A stretch of 64,000 nt of DNA, from positions 1-64,000 of the forward strand of contig CAVQJU010000001.1 of assembly GCA_963712905.1 (NCBI GenBank). The letters are read 5' to 3'. Below the pieces are notes generated by a model. The model saw only the letters and a program-made list of their open reading frames with translations. It was not told where the DNA came from and made no database searches. Origin of the DNA: CAVQJU01 sp963712905 (GTDB lineage Bacteria > Acidobacteriota > Vicinamibacteria > Vicinamibacterales > CAVVIG01). The translations under genes were made by a program, and so were the position numbers. The number at the start of each line of letters is the position of its first letter. Position 1 is the first letter of the stretch. Shown piece after piece: positions 38,201 to 46,425 of this stretch.

Positions 38201-38534
38201 GCGCGTTCGCGGGCACCTTGAACACGAGGCGGCTGCCTTGTGCGATCCGCACACGCGTCGTTCCCGGTGGTCCAACCGTGTCGATCGTGACTGGCGCGGG
38301 TTGTGGCGCGTTCGGCGGCGGCGGGAGGTCCGGCTCGACCTTGACGATCGTGGCCTCGAAGTACGCCTCTTCCGCGATCGCCTGCGGAGCGAAGTGAACC
38401 AGCAGGAAAGCGGGCTTCGCGGCGTCGTCCACCACGAGCGAAGCGGCGTTGCCGCGATCAACTCGAAGGTTTCGCGCCTCGATGCGCAATCTCAGGAGGT
38501 CGTCCGGCCTCGTGATCTCGATCGCAAACGCCAT
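35201..38534 (-). CDS. very large protein of unknown function (giant 1), one frameshift
   Basis: A perfect AGGAGG precedes the ATG at 38534 (MAFAIEITRPDDLLRLRIEA). The frame runs to about 35912, where ...HPLVFTGDLN continues in the next frame as FVEELRNAIPPDLFGKGPSL and ends ...FPAAETWEEYAEAFA at 35201. The span is one base over a multiple of three, so one extra base explains it; the restored length is 1110 residues. There is no signal peptide. The last 250 residues are glycine-rich beta repeats (LLSVGIFGGGGFFHLQL, GVASGGVHIMAGIYFKL, GYLRMGGYLSVLGLIKISLEF) that resemble stacked amphipathic strands. With giant 2 it forms a two-gene unit of unknown role. Confidence 0.7.
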
Positions 38535-38705
38535 CGCTGCCTCCTGCGAACGCGAAGCGCCGAGTATGCCGTCGCCGTGTAACCGGCACAACATGTCAAG
38601 CCCGACGGTTCGCTGATCGTGTGAAAGCGGGACGAATGGTCGAGCTACGGAAATTGTCGAGCTGGTGAAGGTGACGGGTGGATGAGCGTGAGTCTGGCCG
38701 TTACG

Positions 38706-39017
38706 TCACTTGAGTCGCGGCGCCCGAACGTTCGCGCCGGCAGGCTGCTCGCCGGCGCGCAGACGGCCGACCGCTTCGACCAGCGTGCGCGCGGCGTTCT
38801 CGACCTCCGTCATCAGCGCCGCGTCGCCGTCGAGCCATTCAACAGGCAGTTTGAACTCCGGGTTCGCGAACCCGTCGCCGGCCTTGCGCGTGCGAGGGCT
38901 CCGCTTGCCTTCCTCGTACGCTTTCCACGCGAGCTCCTCGAGGTGATCGAGGGGTTCACCCGCGCCGTCGAAGATGGGGTTGTCGAACCGTTCGCGCCGA
39001 AGGCCTTCGCTGGCTCG
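38706..39017 (-). pseudogene. C-terminal fragment resembling an NAD(P)H-dependent FMN reductase
   Basis: Directly after the TGA of the DUF4214 gene, in the same frame, 103 codons remain open to a TGA at 38706. They contain ERFDNPIFDGAGEPLDHLEEL, AWKAYEEGKRSPRTRKAG and FANPEFKLPVEWLD, a run I associate with the C-terminal end of flavodoxin-fold NAD(P)H-dependent oxidoreductases; this is recollection. No usable start codon lies in front, and the flavodoxin domain is absent, so it looks like a truncated gene left behind by a rearrangement. Confidence 0.4.
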
Positions 39018-39731
39018 TCAGTGCCGGTCGCGGTACTCGGGACTCTTCCGCAGCTCGCGCTCCACTTCTGCCTGGGTCCAGTGGTCGCGCATGACGCGAT
39101 CGACGTAGCCCTGGGCGCCGGGATCGGGATCGCGCCGCAGCACGGCCTGATACGCGCGGCGGACGATCTCCTGCGCCTTCACGGGCGTCATCGTCGACAG
39201 CTCGCGGTACTCGGGGCTGCTGCGCAGCGAGTTGCGCACGTCGTCCTCGGTCCATCCGTCCCGCTGGACGCGGCTGCGGTACTGACGGTAGCCGCCTTCG
39301 TCCGGATCGCGGTGCAGAATGTCCTGGTAGGCGCGCCGGATGATCCGGTCGGGGTCCTGGCCTCCGCCAAGGTTCGAGGCCCCGACGCGGATTGAGGAAA
39401 TGCGATCGTTCCAGCCTTCGTTCTTGAGGTTCTTGATGTTCCCGCGGAAGCTGGTCGAGCCGCCGCCGTAACGCGTGTCCTTGAACACCGTGACCTCGGC
39501 GCGTCCGAAGACTCTCAGCGACGAGATGCGGTCGTTCATGTCGTCCGGCACCCTGCCGAAGCTGTCGCCGACGCCGGCGCAGAAGTACTCGCCGTTGAAG
39601 TTCGGGTCCTTGAAGAAGCAGACGCCTTCCCTCGGGAACGACCCACGTCCCCATTGTTGGGCGGCGACTGTCGACGGAGCCGCGAGCATCACGAAGCCCG
39701 CGAACAGGGCACTCAGCGTTCGGCGATCCAT
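39018..39731 (-). CDS. exported beta/gamma-crystallin and DUF4214 domain protein
   Basis: From the ATG at 39731, behind AGGAGG, the 237-residue product has a signal peptide (MDRRTLSALFAGFVMLAAPSTVAA). Residues about 25-115 contain two crystallin-type motifs, GVCFFKDPNFNGEYFCAG and EVTVFKDTRYGGGSTSF, each followed by DRISS.RV. The second half has two DUF4214-like helical units (RIIRRAYQDILHRDPDEGGYRQY and EIVRRAYQAVLRRDPDPGAQGYV), also seen in S-layer and surface proteins. It may be a calcium-binding surface or matrix protein. Confidence 0.8.
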   Translation of the reverse strand: MDRRTLSALFAGFVMLAAPSTVAAQQWGRGSFPREGVCFFKDPNFNGEYFCAGVGDSFGRVPDDMNDRISSLRVFGRAEVTVFKDTRYGGGSTSFRGNIKNLKNEGWNDRISSIRVGASNLGGGQDPDRIIRRAYQDILHRDPDEGGYRQYRSRVQRDGWTEDDVRNSLRSSPEYRELSTMTPVKAQEIVRRAYQAVLRRDPDPGAQGYVDRVMRDHWTQAEVERELRKSPEYRDRH

Positions 39732-39807
39732 TCCAACGGCCTCCTGGCCGGCGTACGGCCGGCCGCACCTGACATTCACAACATTAGCAAAAGGAGGACC
39801 AAAGGAA

Positions 39808-39881
39808 GGCGTGAACGCTAAGGGCTGAAGGCTGAAGGGCTAAGGGCTGAGAGCCGGGCTTTTAGCCCGTGCCCTCAGCCC
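39808..39881. repeat. GGCTGAAG/GGCTAAG tandem words with terminal hairpin
   Basis: Between the TonB receptor stop and the crystallin-type gene start, 39820-39850 repeats the words GGCTGAAG and GGGCTAAG several times. It is followed by a nested hairpin: outer arms GGGCTGAG (39844-39851) and CTCAGCCC (39874-39881), inner arms CGGGCT (39855-39860) and AGCCCG (39864-39869). Read on the minus strand it lies just past the receptor gene and may end its transcript. Confidence 0.5.
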
Positions 39882-39894
39882 TGGGACTGTCGCC

Positions 39895-42800
39895 TTAAAA
39901 GTCCAACGTGTAGTTGATGCGCATGAACCGCGCGGTGTAGATGCTGGTCGGGTTCCCCCACGTACCGCCCTGCGCGGTGTTGCCGACGCTGTACTGATAC
40001 TGCGTGTTGAAGCCGGTCGCGTAGTTCGTGTTCAGCAGGTTGTTGAGATCGAGCCCGATGTCCGACCGCGTCCGGCCGAAGCGCAGCACCTTGGCAAAAC
40101 GCATGTCGAGCTGCGTCCGGCGCGAGTCCGCATACACGCGGTTGACGTTGTCGGCGATCTGGATGGTCGTGGTCCCGGTAGCCGTCGCGCCGACCGGCAG
40201 ATGGCCGAGCGCCGCCGCCACGAGGGAGTTCGGCACCACCCACTGCGCCGAGTTGCCGCCGCCGGCGACCGTGCCGGTCGCCAGGCCGAGCTGCACGGGC
40301 GGTTGCGAACGGATCGTGGCGGCGATCAGCACGTCAATTTTCGGGATGACGTAGCTGGCGAGCCCGCGCACCTGCGTCTGGAACGGATCGACGCTGTGGC
40401 AACCGCGCGGGTCGGGCCCGGCGGCCACGTTGGTGTTCGCGTTGACCTGGTTGTACTTCGTCGCGATCGCGCAGTTGTCGACGACCGCGCGGCCGGTAGT
40501 CGTGCCGAACGACCCGGTGAAGCCCCCGCGCAGGCGCGCGTTGACGTTGAAGTCGACCCCGTGCCAGTAGCTGATGCGCTCCGGGCCGTAGTCGGTGTCC
40601 CACGTCAGGTAGGTCTTCGAGGCCACCGCGTTGGCCGCGGCGGTTGGCACGAAGACCGTGATCGGATAGCCGCCGCCGTTCGGCAGCCGTGGGTCGGACG
40701 GCGCGGTCAGCGTGTAATTTTCGTACGCCGTGTTGACGTTGCGATTGAGGTCGTCGGTCACGAAGAACCCGTGGAAGTCGCGCCGGGTGTAGCTGACGTC
40801 AGCCGACAGACGCGGCATGATCTCCTGTTGCAGCGTGGCCGCCCACTGCGTATCGCCGGGCCGCTTGCCCCACCCGCTCAGCACCGCGGGATTGACGATC
40901 GTCGCCGACCCGAGCTTGCCGAAGTTGGCGGTGTTGCCGACGGCGGCGGCGCAGACGTCCCTCCCGGGCGCCGCCTGGGCGGCGGGATTGAGCAGGTCGC
41001 AGTCGACCACTTTGTTGTTGTTCGTATCCGTCCAGCCGCGGTTGAGCACTTCGCGGACGACGGTGAAGCCGGGGTTGGTCGAGGTGTACGGCGGATCGTT
41101 CGCCGCGTAGGCGAGGTACTTGCCCCAGTTGCCCTTCACGGCCGTCCTGCCGTTGCCGAACACGTCCCACGTGGCGGCAAGACGCGGCGTCAGGTCGTTG
41201 TAGGCATTCACGCCCGGCGTTTCCGGGATGGTAATCGGCGCCGGGTTCAGGAAGGACGTCTTCGTGGTGCCGTTCTGATCCACCGGCGCGTAGCTCGACG
41301 CGTGGTCGTAGCGCAGCGCGCCCTGCAGCGTCACCCGGCCGCGCGTCCAGCTGTCCTGGACGAAGAAGCCGCTCAGGCTCGTGATCGTCCGCCGGCCGAA
41401 GTCCGGCAGCCGATACGTCACCGCGTTCGGCACGCCCTGGTTGAAGCGGTATTCGAGCTGAGGCTGGTTCGCGATCGTGTTGTCGAGCTGATCCAGCCGG
41501 TTGCCCTGGTAGCCCGCCTTCATGCTGTGTGCGCCGGTGACGTAGGATGCCGTCGCCTGCCAGCCGTCGGTCTTGCCGACCGCCCAACCCCAGGAGCCGA
41601 CGCCGCGGTACGCGTACGTCGGCTGCGGCGCGAAGCGCAGGCCGGTGGCCGGGTTGATCGCGTTCGACTGCTCGGTGACGGTGATGAGGTCTGTGATGCC
41701 GTCGGGCGCCGGTTGGCCGAAGATCGGGTTGTAGCGGAACGGCGTGTAACCGGCCTCGAGAAGCAGTTTGTTGCTGACCGGCATCGTCCAGGCAATCTGG
41801 TTGATGGTGAACGGCACGTCGAAGTAGCCGCGCGCCGCGGTGGACGTCGCCTCCGGCGACTGGAACGGCGCGGCGTTGTTGCCGAGGCCAATCCAGTCGT
41901 CGCCGCGGTTGTGGCAGCCCTGGGTGTCAACCTTGAGCGGCGTGCCCTCGCAGCGATGCTGGTACTCGTAGTTGTACGAGAACCGGCTCCTGCCCAGCTG
42001 GCCCGTCAGGCGGCCGATCATCATCTGGCGGTCCTGCACCAGCCGCGCGCTGATCGGCGAACCGACCCAGTCCCACCGCGCGGCGTTGCCGGCATTGGCG
42101 TTGGCGTTGATGCCTTCCATCGCCGTCTGTGTATCCAGGTTGCGATAGCTGCCGTAGAACCACAGGCGGTCCTTCATGATCGGCCCGCCGTACGAGACGC
42201 TGGTGTCCCACGACTTGATGATGCCCGGCGTCTGCGTCAGGCCGATGGCCTTGAGCTCGGGCGTCAGGTTGTCGCCGCGCGACCAGTCGCCCGCGGTGTT
42301 GTAGAAGAAGTTGCCCTTGAACGTGTTGCCGCCGGACTTCGGCACGAGGTTCGCCACCGGCCCGCCGATGTCGCTCTCGCCCAGACCGCCGCCGACAGTG
42401 ATGGCCATTTCCTGCGCGTTGGCCGTGTCGTACACGTACGACGACACGCCGCCGCTCCTGGCTGCCGCGACCGTCATCCCGTTGAGCGTCATCCGGCCTT
42501 CGCCGACCGTCGACGGCCCGTTGACGGCGGCCGAGTGCGCCTGGAAGAACGTCATCGTCGGTGAAAGCGCCGGACCGTTGGTATCGACGAACAACCCCGG
42601 CGTGGCGTTGAGCAGCGCCCCGGCGGCGCGAGCCGCCGGCAGCGACTCGATGACGTCCGTGCTCATGACGACCTGGCGTTTCGCGCTCTGCACGTCCACG
42701 ACCGGTGTTTCACCGGTCACCGTGATCGTCTCTTCGACGCCGCCGACCTTCATTTCGGCGGGAATCGTGATGACCTGCGCGCCCGCGAGCTCGATGTTCT

Positions 42801-43068
42801 CGCGCTTGACTGTGTTGAACCCGGTCAGCGTGAACGTGAGCGCGTAGGTGCCGGGACGCAGATCAATGATGCGGTACTGCCCCGTGCCGTCGGTGACGGC
42901 CGTGCGGGTCTTCTCGATGAGCGCCGGGCTGGCGGCCTCGACGGTCACGCCGGGCAGCACGGCCCCGGATGCGTCGCGAACGGTGCCCGTCAGGGACGCT
43001 TGCGCAAACACGGTTGCGGGGATCAGGAAGACGGCAAGAGCGGCCAGACACTTCGTCAGAGTACGCAT
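39895..43068 (-). CDS. TonB-dependent receptor with carboxypeptidase-regulatory-like domain
   Basis: The 1057-residue outer-membrane protein starts at 43068 after GGAGGG and has a signal peptide (MRTLTKCLAALAVFLIPATVFA). Residues about 25-110 are the carboxypeptidase-regulatory-like domain (LTGTVRDASGAVLPGVTVEA). A plug follows (GETPVVDVQSAKRQVVMSTDVIESLP, LNGMTVAA) and a long beta-barrel ending in FMRINYTLDF, the aromatic last strand. This SusC/Oar-like type imports large substrates or binds polymers in Acidobacteriota. The GntR-family gene upstream on the same strand may control it. Confidence 0.9.
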   Translation of the reverse strand: MRTLTKCLAALAVFLIPATVFAQASLTGTVRDASGAVLPGVTVEAASPALIEKTRTAVTDGTGQYRIIDLRPGTYALTFTLTGFNTVKRENIELAGAQVITIPAEMKVGGVEETITVTGETPVVDVQSAKRQVVMSTDVIESLPAARAAGALLNATPGLFVDTNGPALSPTMTFFQAHSAAVNGPSTVGEGRMTLNGMTVAAARSGGVSSYVYDTANAQEMAITVGGGLGESDIGGPVANLVPKSGGNTFKGNFFYNTAGDWSRGDNLTPELKAIGLTQTPGIIKSWDTSVSYGGPIMKDRLWFYGSYRNLDTQTAMEGINANANAGNAARWDWVGSPISARLVQDRQMMIGRLTGQLGRSRFSYNYEYQHRCEGTPLKVDTQGCHNRGDDWIGLGNNAAPFQSPEATSTAARGYFDVPFTINQIAWTMPVSNKLLLEAGYTPFRYNPIFGQPAPDGITDLITVTEQSNAINPATGLRFAPQPTYAYRGVGSWGWAVGKTDGWQATASYVTGAHSMKAGYQGNRLDQLDNTIANQPQLEYRFNQGVPNAVTYRLPDFGRRTITSLSGFFVQDSWTRGRVTLQGALRYDHASSYAPVDQNGTTKTSFLNPAPITIPETPGVNAYNDLTPRLAATWDVFGNGRTAVKGNWGKYLAYAANDPPYTSTNPGFTVVREVLNRGWTDTNNNKVVDCDLLNPAAQAAPGRDVCAAAVGNTANFGKLGSATIVNPAVLSGWGKRPGDTQWAATLQQEIMPRLSADVSYTRRDFHGFFVTDDLNRNVNTAYENYTLTAPSDPRLPNGGGYPITVFVPTAAANAVASKTYLTWDTDYGPERISYWHGVDFNVNARLRGGFTGSFGTTTGRAVVDNCAIATKYNQVNANTNVAAGPDPRGCHSVDPFQTQVRGLASYVIPKIDVLIAATIRSQPPVQLGLATGTVAGGGNSAQWVVPNSLVAAALGHLPVGATATGTTTIQIADNVNRVYADSRRTQLDMRFAKVLRFGRTRSDIGLDLNNLLNTNYATGFNTQYQYSVGNTAQGGTWGNPTSIYTARFMRINYTLDF

Positions 43069-43126
43069 CGGACGTTGCCCTCCGGTCGGCACGAACCGAC
43101 CTGTCTTGCACGCAGAAAGGACGACT

Positions 43127-43136
43127 CTGCATGCAG
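43127..43136. promoter_or_regulatory. CTGCATGCAG palindrome upstream of the TonB receptor
   Basis: A perfect ten-base palindrome lies 59 bases before the receptor start, and a second TCTGCATGC occurs at 43242-43250, next to the end of the GntR gene. Such short palindromes are the usual size of GntR/FCD operators. Two occurrences in about 115 bases are suggestive but weak evidence. Confidence 0.3.
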
Positions 43137-43260
43137 GAACTGACGATACGGACCGGCTCAGTTGAAGTCAATGATGAATTCAGGCCTGAAACGCGACCGT
43201 GGGCAATCAGATTCTGATTATTGGATCCTCAGGCGGGCAGATCTGCATGCGTGCCGCTCA

Positions 43261-43989
43261 CTAAAGTGTACCGACGTGCAGAAGCGGCGCGCCCGGGATA
43301 TGCCTCAGCGTGTCAGTGTCCGACATCGCGACACTCAGCACCCGGCGCGCGAGGTGAGCGTGCTCGCGGGCCAGGCCCTCGGCGCGCGCGCCCTGGCGCT
43401 GCGCGATGGCCTCGATGATGGAACGGTGCTGATCGTTCGCGATCAGGAGATGCGCGCCGGCGTTCGGCATCACCGACGTCGGAAACACCATCGCGCTCGC
43501 CGACGCGAACGGCAGGGAACTGGCCTGTGCGATGCTGCGCTGCAGCATCGCGCTCTTGGCGAGGTCGACCAGAGCAGAGTGGAACGACTCGTTGAGATCC
43601 ATGTAGACCTCGAACGTGTCGATGGTCAGCGACCCGAGCGCTTCCATCAGCGCGCAGACGCGGCGCATGGCGCCCAGTTCACTGTCGTCTTTCAGGCGCT
43701 CGACCGCGAAGCGCGCCGCCGTTCCTTCGAGCACGCCGCGCAGCTCGATGGCGTCGAGCGCCTCGGCCAGGCTGAACCCGCGGACCGCGAAGCCGCCGGT
43801 CGGCAGCACGTCGAGCAGGCCCATGTGGGCGAGCCGTTCGAGCGCAAGGCGGATCGGCGTCCGCGACACGCCGAGGCGGCCGACGAGCGGGAGTTCCGAG
43901 ATGCGTTCGCCGCGCGCGAGCTCGCCGTGCAGCAGCATTTCGCGCAGGCCGATGAAGGCCCGCCCGATCTGGGTGTCGTCGTTCGCCAT
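43261..43989 (-). CDS. GntR family regulator with FCD ligand domain
   Basis: The 242-residue protein has an N-terminal winged helix (GERISELPLVGRLGVSRTPIRLALERLAHMGLLDVLPTGGFAVRGF) and an all-helical FCD domain with metal-site histidines in LNESFHSALVDLA, NDQHRSIIEAIAQ and LAREHAHLARR. FCD regulators sense organic acids or sugar acids. It lies 192 bases upstream of the TonB receptor on the same strand and is its likely regulator. Confidence 0.88.
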   Translation of the reverse strand: MANDDTQIGRAFIGLREMLLHGELARGERISELPLVGRLGVSRTPIRLALERLAHMGLLDVLPTGGFAVRGFSLAEALDAIELRGVLEGTAARFAVERLKDDSELGAMRRVCALMEALGSLTIDTFEVYMDLNESFHSALVDLAKSAMLQRSIAQASSLPFASASAMVFPTSVMPNAGAHLLIANDQHRSIIEAIAQRQGARAEGLAREHAHLARRVLSVAMSDTDTLRHIPGAPLLHVGTL

Positions 43990-44022
43990 CCGCGCATCCT
44001 ACCCCATGCGCGGGAAGAAGAG

Positions 44023-44319
44023 TCAGCGTGTTCCGCCCAGCGCGCGTGTAAGACGAAACGCCGCCCAGCCCTCCACCATCGCGGCGGCCACGGCCGCGAA
44101 CGCGATGAGCGCGAGACCGCCTTCGAGGTCTGCTCGAACGGCGGGCAGGACGCCGGCCATCAGCGTCCAGACCAGACCGAGCAGGGCCAGCCGGCACCAC
44201 ACTTCCCGGCAGAACGCCCGGACTTCTTCGAGGCGGAAGTAGGCGGCGAGAGCCATTGCCGCCCGTGTGGCATCTGGATCGTCGGCGGTTCCCGCCTTCA
44301 CCTCGACAAAGTGCCGCAT
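44023..44319 (-). CDS. small two-helix membrane protein, hypothetical
   Basis: The 98-residue frame contains an amphipathic start (ATRAAMALAAYFRLEEVRAFCREVW) and two hydrophobic segments, LALLGLVWTLMAGVLPAV and LALIAFAAVAAAMVEGWAA. The ribosome site is weak, and no family is recognised. It lies 33 bases upstream of the GntR gene on the same strand and is divergent from the riboswitch-kimA unit. Coding status is probable but not sure. Confidence 0.45.
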   Translation of the reverse strand: MRHFVEVKAGTADDPDATRAAMALAAYFRLEEVRAFCREVWCRLALLGLVWTLMAGVLPAVRADLEGGLALIAFAAVAAAMVEGWAAFRLTRALGGTR

Positions 44320-44424
44320 CGTTTGACGCTAGGACACATCCGCCTCGGAAGCGCCAAACAAAGTCCTAAAGAATGCCTAAAACTGCGGATTCCCGTCAGG
44401 ATGGCTGGCGTAAAGTTGATGTCA

Positions 44425-44570
44425 ACGGCCTAGACCGCTCCACAGCAGCGGTGCGGGGGACCCAAACGGGGCGAATAGGCGCCCCAGGGGCGAATCCCAC
44501 CGAAGCCCGCACGGGCGGAGGTGGGTAGAGGACTTCCAACCTCGAGCCCGTCAGCTAACCCCGTCGGCCC
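44425..44570 (+). promoter_or_regulatory. cyclic di-AMP riboswitch (ydaO/yuaA leader)
   Basis: The leader has the conserved elements of the ydaO class in order: CGGGGGACCC near 44454, two GGGGCGAAT boxes at 44468 and 44487, GGTGGGTAGAGGACTTCC around 44520-44537, and GAGCCCGTCAGCTAACCCCG near 44544-44563. GGCC at 44427-44430 and 44566-44569 can close the outer helix. The ribosome site GGAAGG of the next gene follows at 44573. In known cases c-di-AMP binding turns off potassium importers, exactly the kind of gene found here. Boundaries are approximate. Confidence 0.85.
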
Positions 44571-44583
44571 TTGGAAGGTTTCC

Positions 44584-46425
44584 GTGGCCGAAGAAGGACT
44601 GCTTTACGCTTTCAAGCGACTCGTAGTCGGCAGGCCAATCCCCTCTCATCTCGCCCATCACGAGCGGCTCTCCAGGGTCACGGGCCTGGCCGTGCTGTCT
44701 TCCGACGCGCTCTCGTCGGTCGCCTACGCGACCGAAGAAGTGCTCCGGGTGCTGGTGCTCGCGGGTACGGCGGCGTTCACGTTCGCCAGCCCGATCGCGT
44801 TTGTCATCGCGGGCATCCTCGCGGTCGTTGTCTTTTCGTACCGCCAGACGATCCACGCCTATCCGACCGGCGGCGGCGCGTACCTCGTCTCCAAGGACAA
44901 CCTTGGCGAGACGCCCGCGCTCATCGCGGCCGGCTCGCTGCTCATCGACTACATCCTCACTGTCGCGGTGAGCATCGCGGCCGGCGTCGCCGCGATCACC
45001 TCGGCGTTTCCCGACTGGCACGTCAACCGCGTCGAGTTGACGCTCGGGTTCGTGGCGCTGCTGATGATCGGGAACCTCCGGGGCATTCGCGAATCCGGCA
45101 ACATCTTCGCGGTCCCCACCTACTTCTTCATCGTCACGACGCTGGCGCTCGTCGGCCTCGGCGCCTGGCACGTCATCGGCGGCACCGTGCAGGCGCTGCC
45201 GGCCGCCGAGGCGGTGGCCCCGTCCACGTTCCAGCCGCTCTCGCTGTTCCTGCTGCTCACCGCGTTCGCCAACGGCTGCACCGCGATGACCGGAGTCGAG
45301 GCGGTCTCGAACGGCGTCCCCGCTTTCCGTCCGCCGGAATCGAAGAACGCCGCGTCGACGATGCTGATGATGGCGGTGCTGTCGATCACGATGTTCCTCG
45401 GGATCACGCTGCTCTCGCAGGCGTACCACGTGATTCCGACCGACAACGAAACGATCGTCTCGCAGCTGGCGCGCGCGGTGTTCGGCGCCCGCGGGTTGCC
45501 GTACTACCTGGTGCAGGCGGCGACGATGGCGATCCTCGTGCTGGCCGCGAACACGGCCTATGCGGATTTTCCGCGGCTGGCGTCGATCCTGGCGCGCGAC
45601 GGGTATCTGCCGCGCCAGTTCATGAACCAGGGCGACCGGCTGGCGTTCTCGAACGGCATCGTCGGCCTCAGCGTGTTCGCCGCCGTGCTGCTGATCCTCT
45701 TCGGCGGCGACACGCACGCGTTGATTCCGCTCTACATGATCGGCGTGTTCGTGTCGTTCACGCTCTCCCAGGCCGGCATGGTCGTGCACTGGCGCCGGCT
45801 GCGCGGACGCGGGTGGCGGACGAGCGCTCTGATCAACGGTGTCGGCGCGCTGGTGACCGGCATCGTCCTCCTCGTCGTGGCGGCGACGAAGGCGCACGAA
45901 GGCGCGTGGGTCATCATCCTGCTGATCCCCGTCAACGTCTTCATCTTCCGCGTCACGCGGCAGCACTACCGGGGCGTCGGCGAGCAATTGTCGGTCAAGG
46001 GGTGGAGCTCGAGGGGCACGAGAGGGAACACCGTCCTGATTCCTATCAGCGGGATTCATCGTGCCGTCGTGGAAGCGCTGGATTACGCGAAGTCGCTGTC
46101 GCGCGATGTGCGGGCCGTGTACGTGAACATCGATGCGATCGAGACGGAACGTGTGAGAAGCCAGTGGGAGCGCTGGGGCGCGGGAGTGCCCCTGGTCGTC
46201 CTGGATTCGCCGTATCGCTCGCTCATGGAGCCCCTCCTCGAGTTCATCGAGCAGGTGTATCGCGAGCATCCGGAGGATTACGTCACGATCGTGCTCCCGG
46301 AGTTCGTGCCGGCCCGGTGGTGGCACAACCTGTTCCACAATCAGCGCGCTCTACTGATCAAAGGCGCGCTGCTCTTCAAGCCGAACACCGTCGTGACGAG
46401 CGTGCCGTTCCACCTGCACCGCTAG
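44584..46425 (+). CDS. kimA: KimA-type high-affinity potassium importer (APC/KUP superfamily)
   Basis: The 613-residue protein closely follows Bacillus KimA throughout: LLYAFKRLVVGRPI, LAVLSSDALSSVAYATEE, SYRQTIHAYPTGGGAYLVSKDNLGE as three short blocks, then SLLIDYILTVAVSIAAGV and ALTGVEA-like NGCTAMTGVEAVSNGVP. About 12 membrane helices precede a cytoplasmic domain with GVGEQLSV, DYAKSLSRDVRAVYVNI and WHNLFHNQRALLIKGALLF. I chose the GTG at 44584: it follows GGAAGG at five bases, whereas the longer frame starts inside the riboswitch. KimA drives proton-coupled K+ uptake and is restrained by c-di-AMP. Its stop abuts the stop of the convergent gene with no gap. Confidence 0.92.
   Translation: MAEEGLLYAFKRLVVGRPIPSHLAHHERLSRVTGLAVLSSDALSSVAYATEEVLRVLVLAGTAAFTFASPIAFVIAGILAVVVFSYRQTIHAYPTGGGAYLVSKDNLGETPALIAAGSLLIDYILTVAVSIAAGVAAITSAFPDWHVNRVELTLGFVALLMIGNLRGIRESGNIFAVPTYFFIVTTLALVGLGAWHVIGGTVQALPAAEAVAPSTFQPLSLFLLLTAFANGCTAMTGVEAVSNGVPAFRPPESKNAASTMLMMAVLSITMFLGITLLSQAYHVIPTDNETIVSQLARAVFGARGLPYYLVQAATMAILVLAANTAYADFPRLASILARDGYLPRQFMNQGDRLAFSNGIVGLSVFAAVLLILFGGDTHALIPLYMIGVFVSFTLSQAGMVVHWRRLRGRGWRTSALINGVGALVTGIVLLVVAATKAHEGAWVIILLIPVNVFIFRVTRQHYRGVGEQLSVKGWSSRGTRGNTVLIPISGIHRAVVEALDYAKSLSRDVRAVYVNIDAIETERVRSQWERWGAGVPLVVLDSPYRSLMEPLLEFIEQVYREHPEDYVTIVLPEFVPARWWHNLFHNQRALLIKGALLFKPNTVVTSVPFHLHR

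Noticed and set aside
40201..42564. Plus-strand open frame of 787 codons
   Set aside because: Antisense to the TonB-dependent receptor, which has clear domain order and an outer-membrane C-terminal strand.
44521..44583. Earlier start for kimA at 44521
   Set aside because: It lies within the conserved riboswitch core, and KimA homology and the ribosome site both begin at 44584.
44551..46338. Minus-strand open frame of 595 codons
   Set aside because: Antisense to kimA; the translation is a charged low-complexity shadow.
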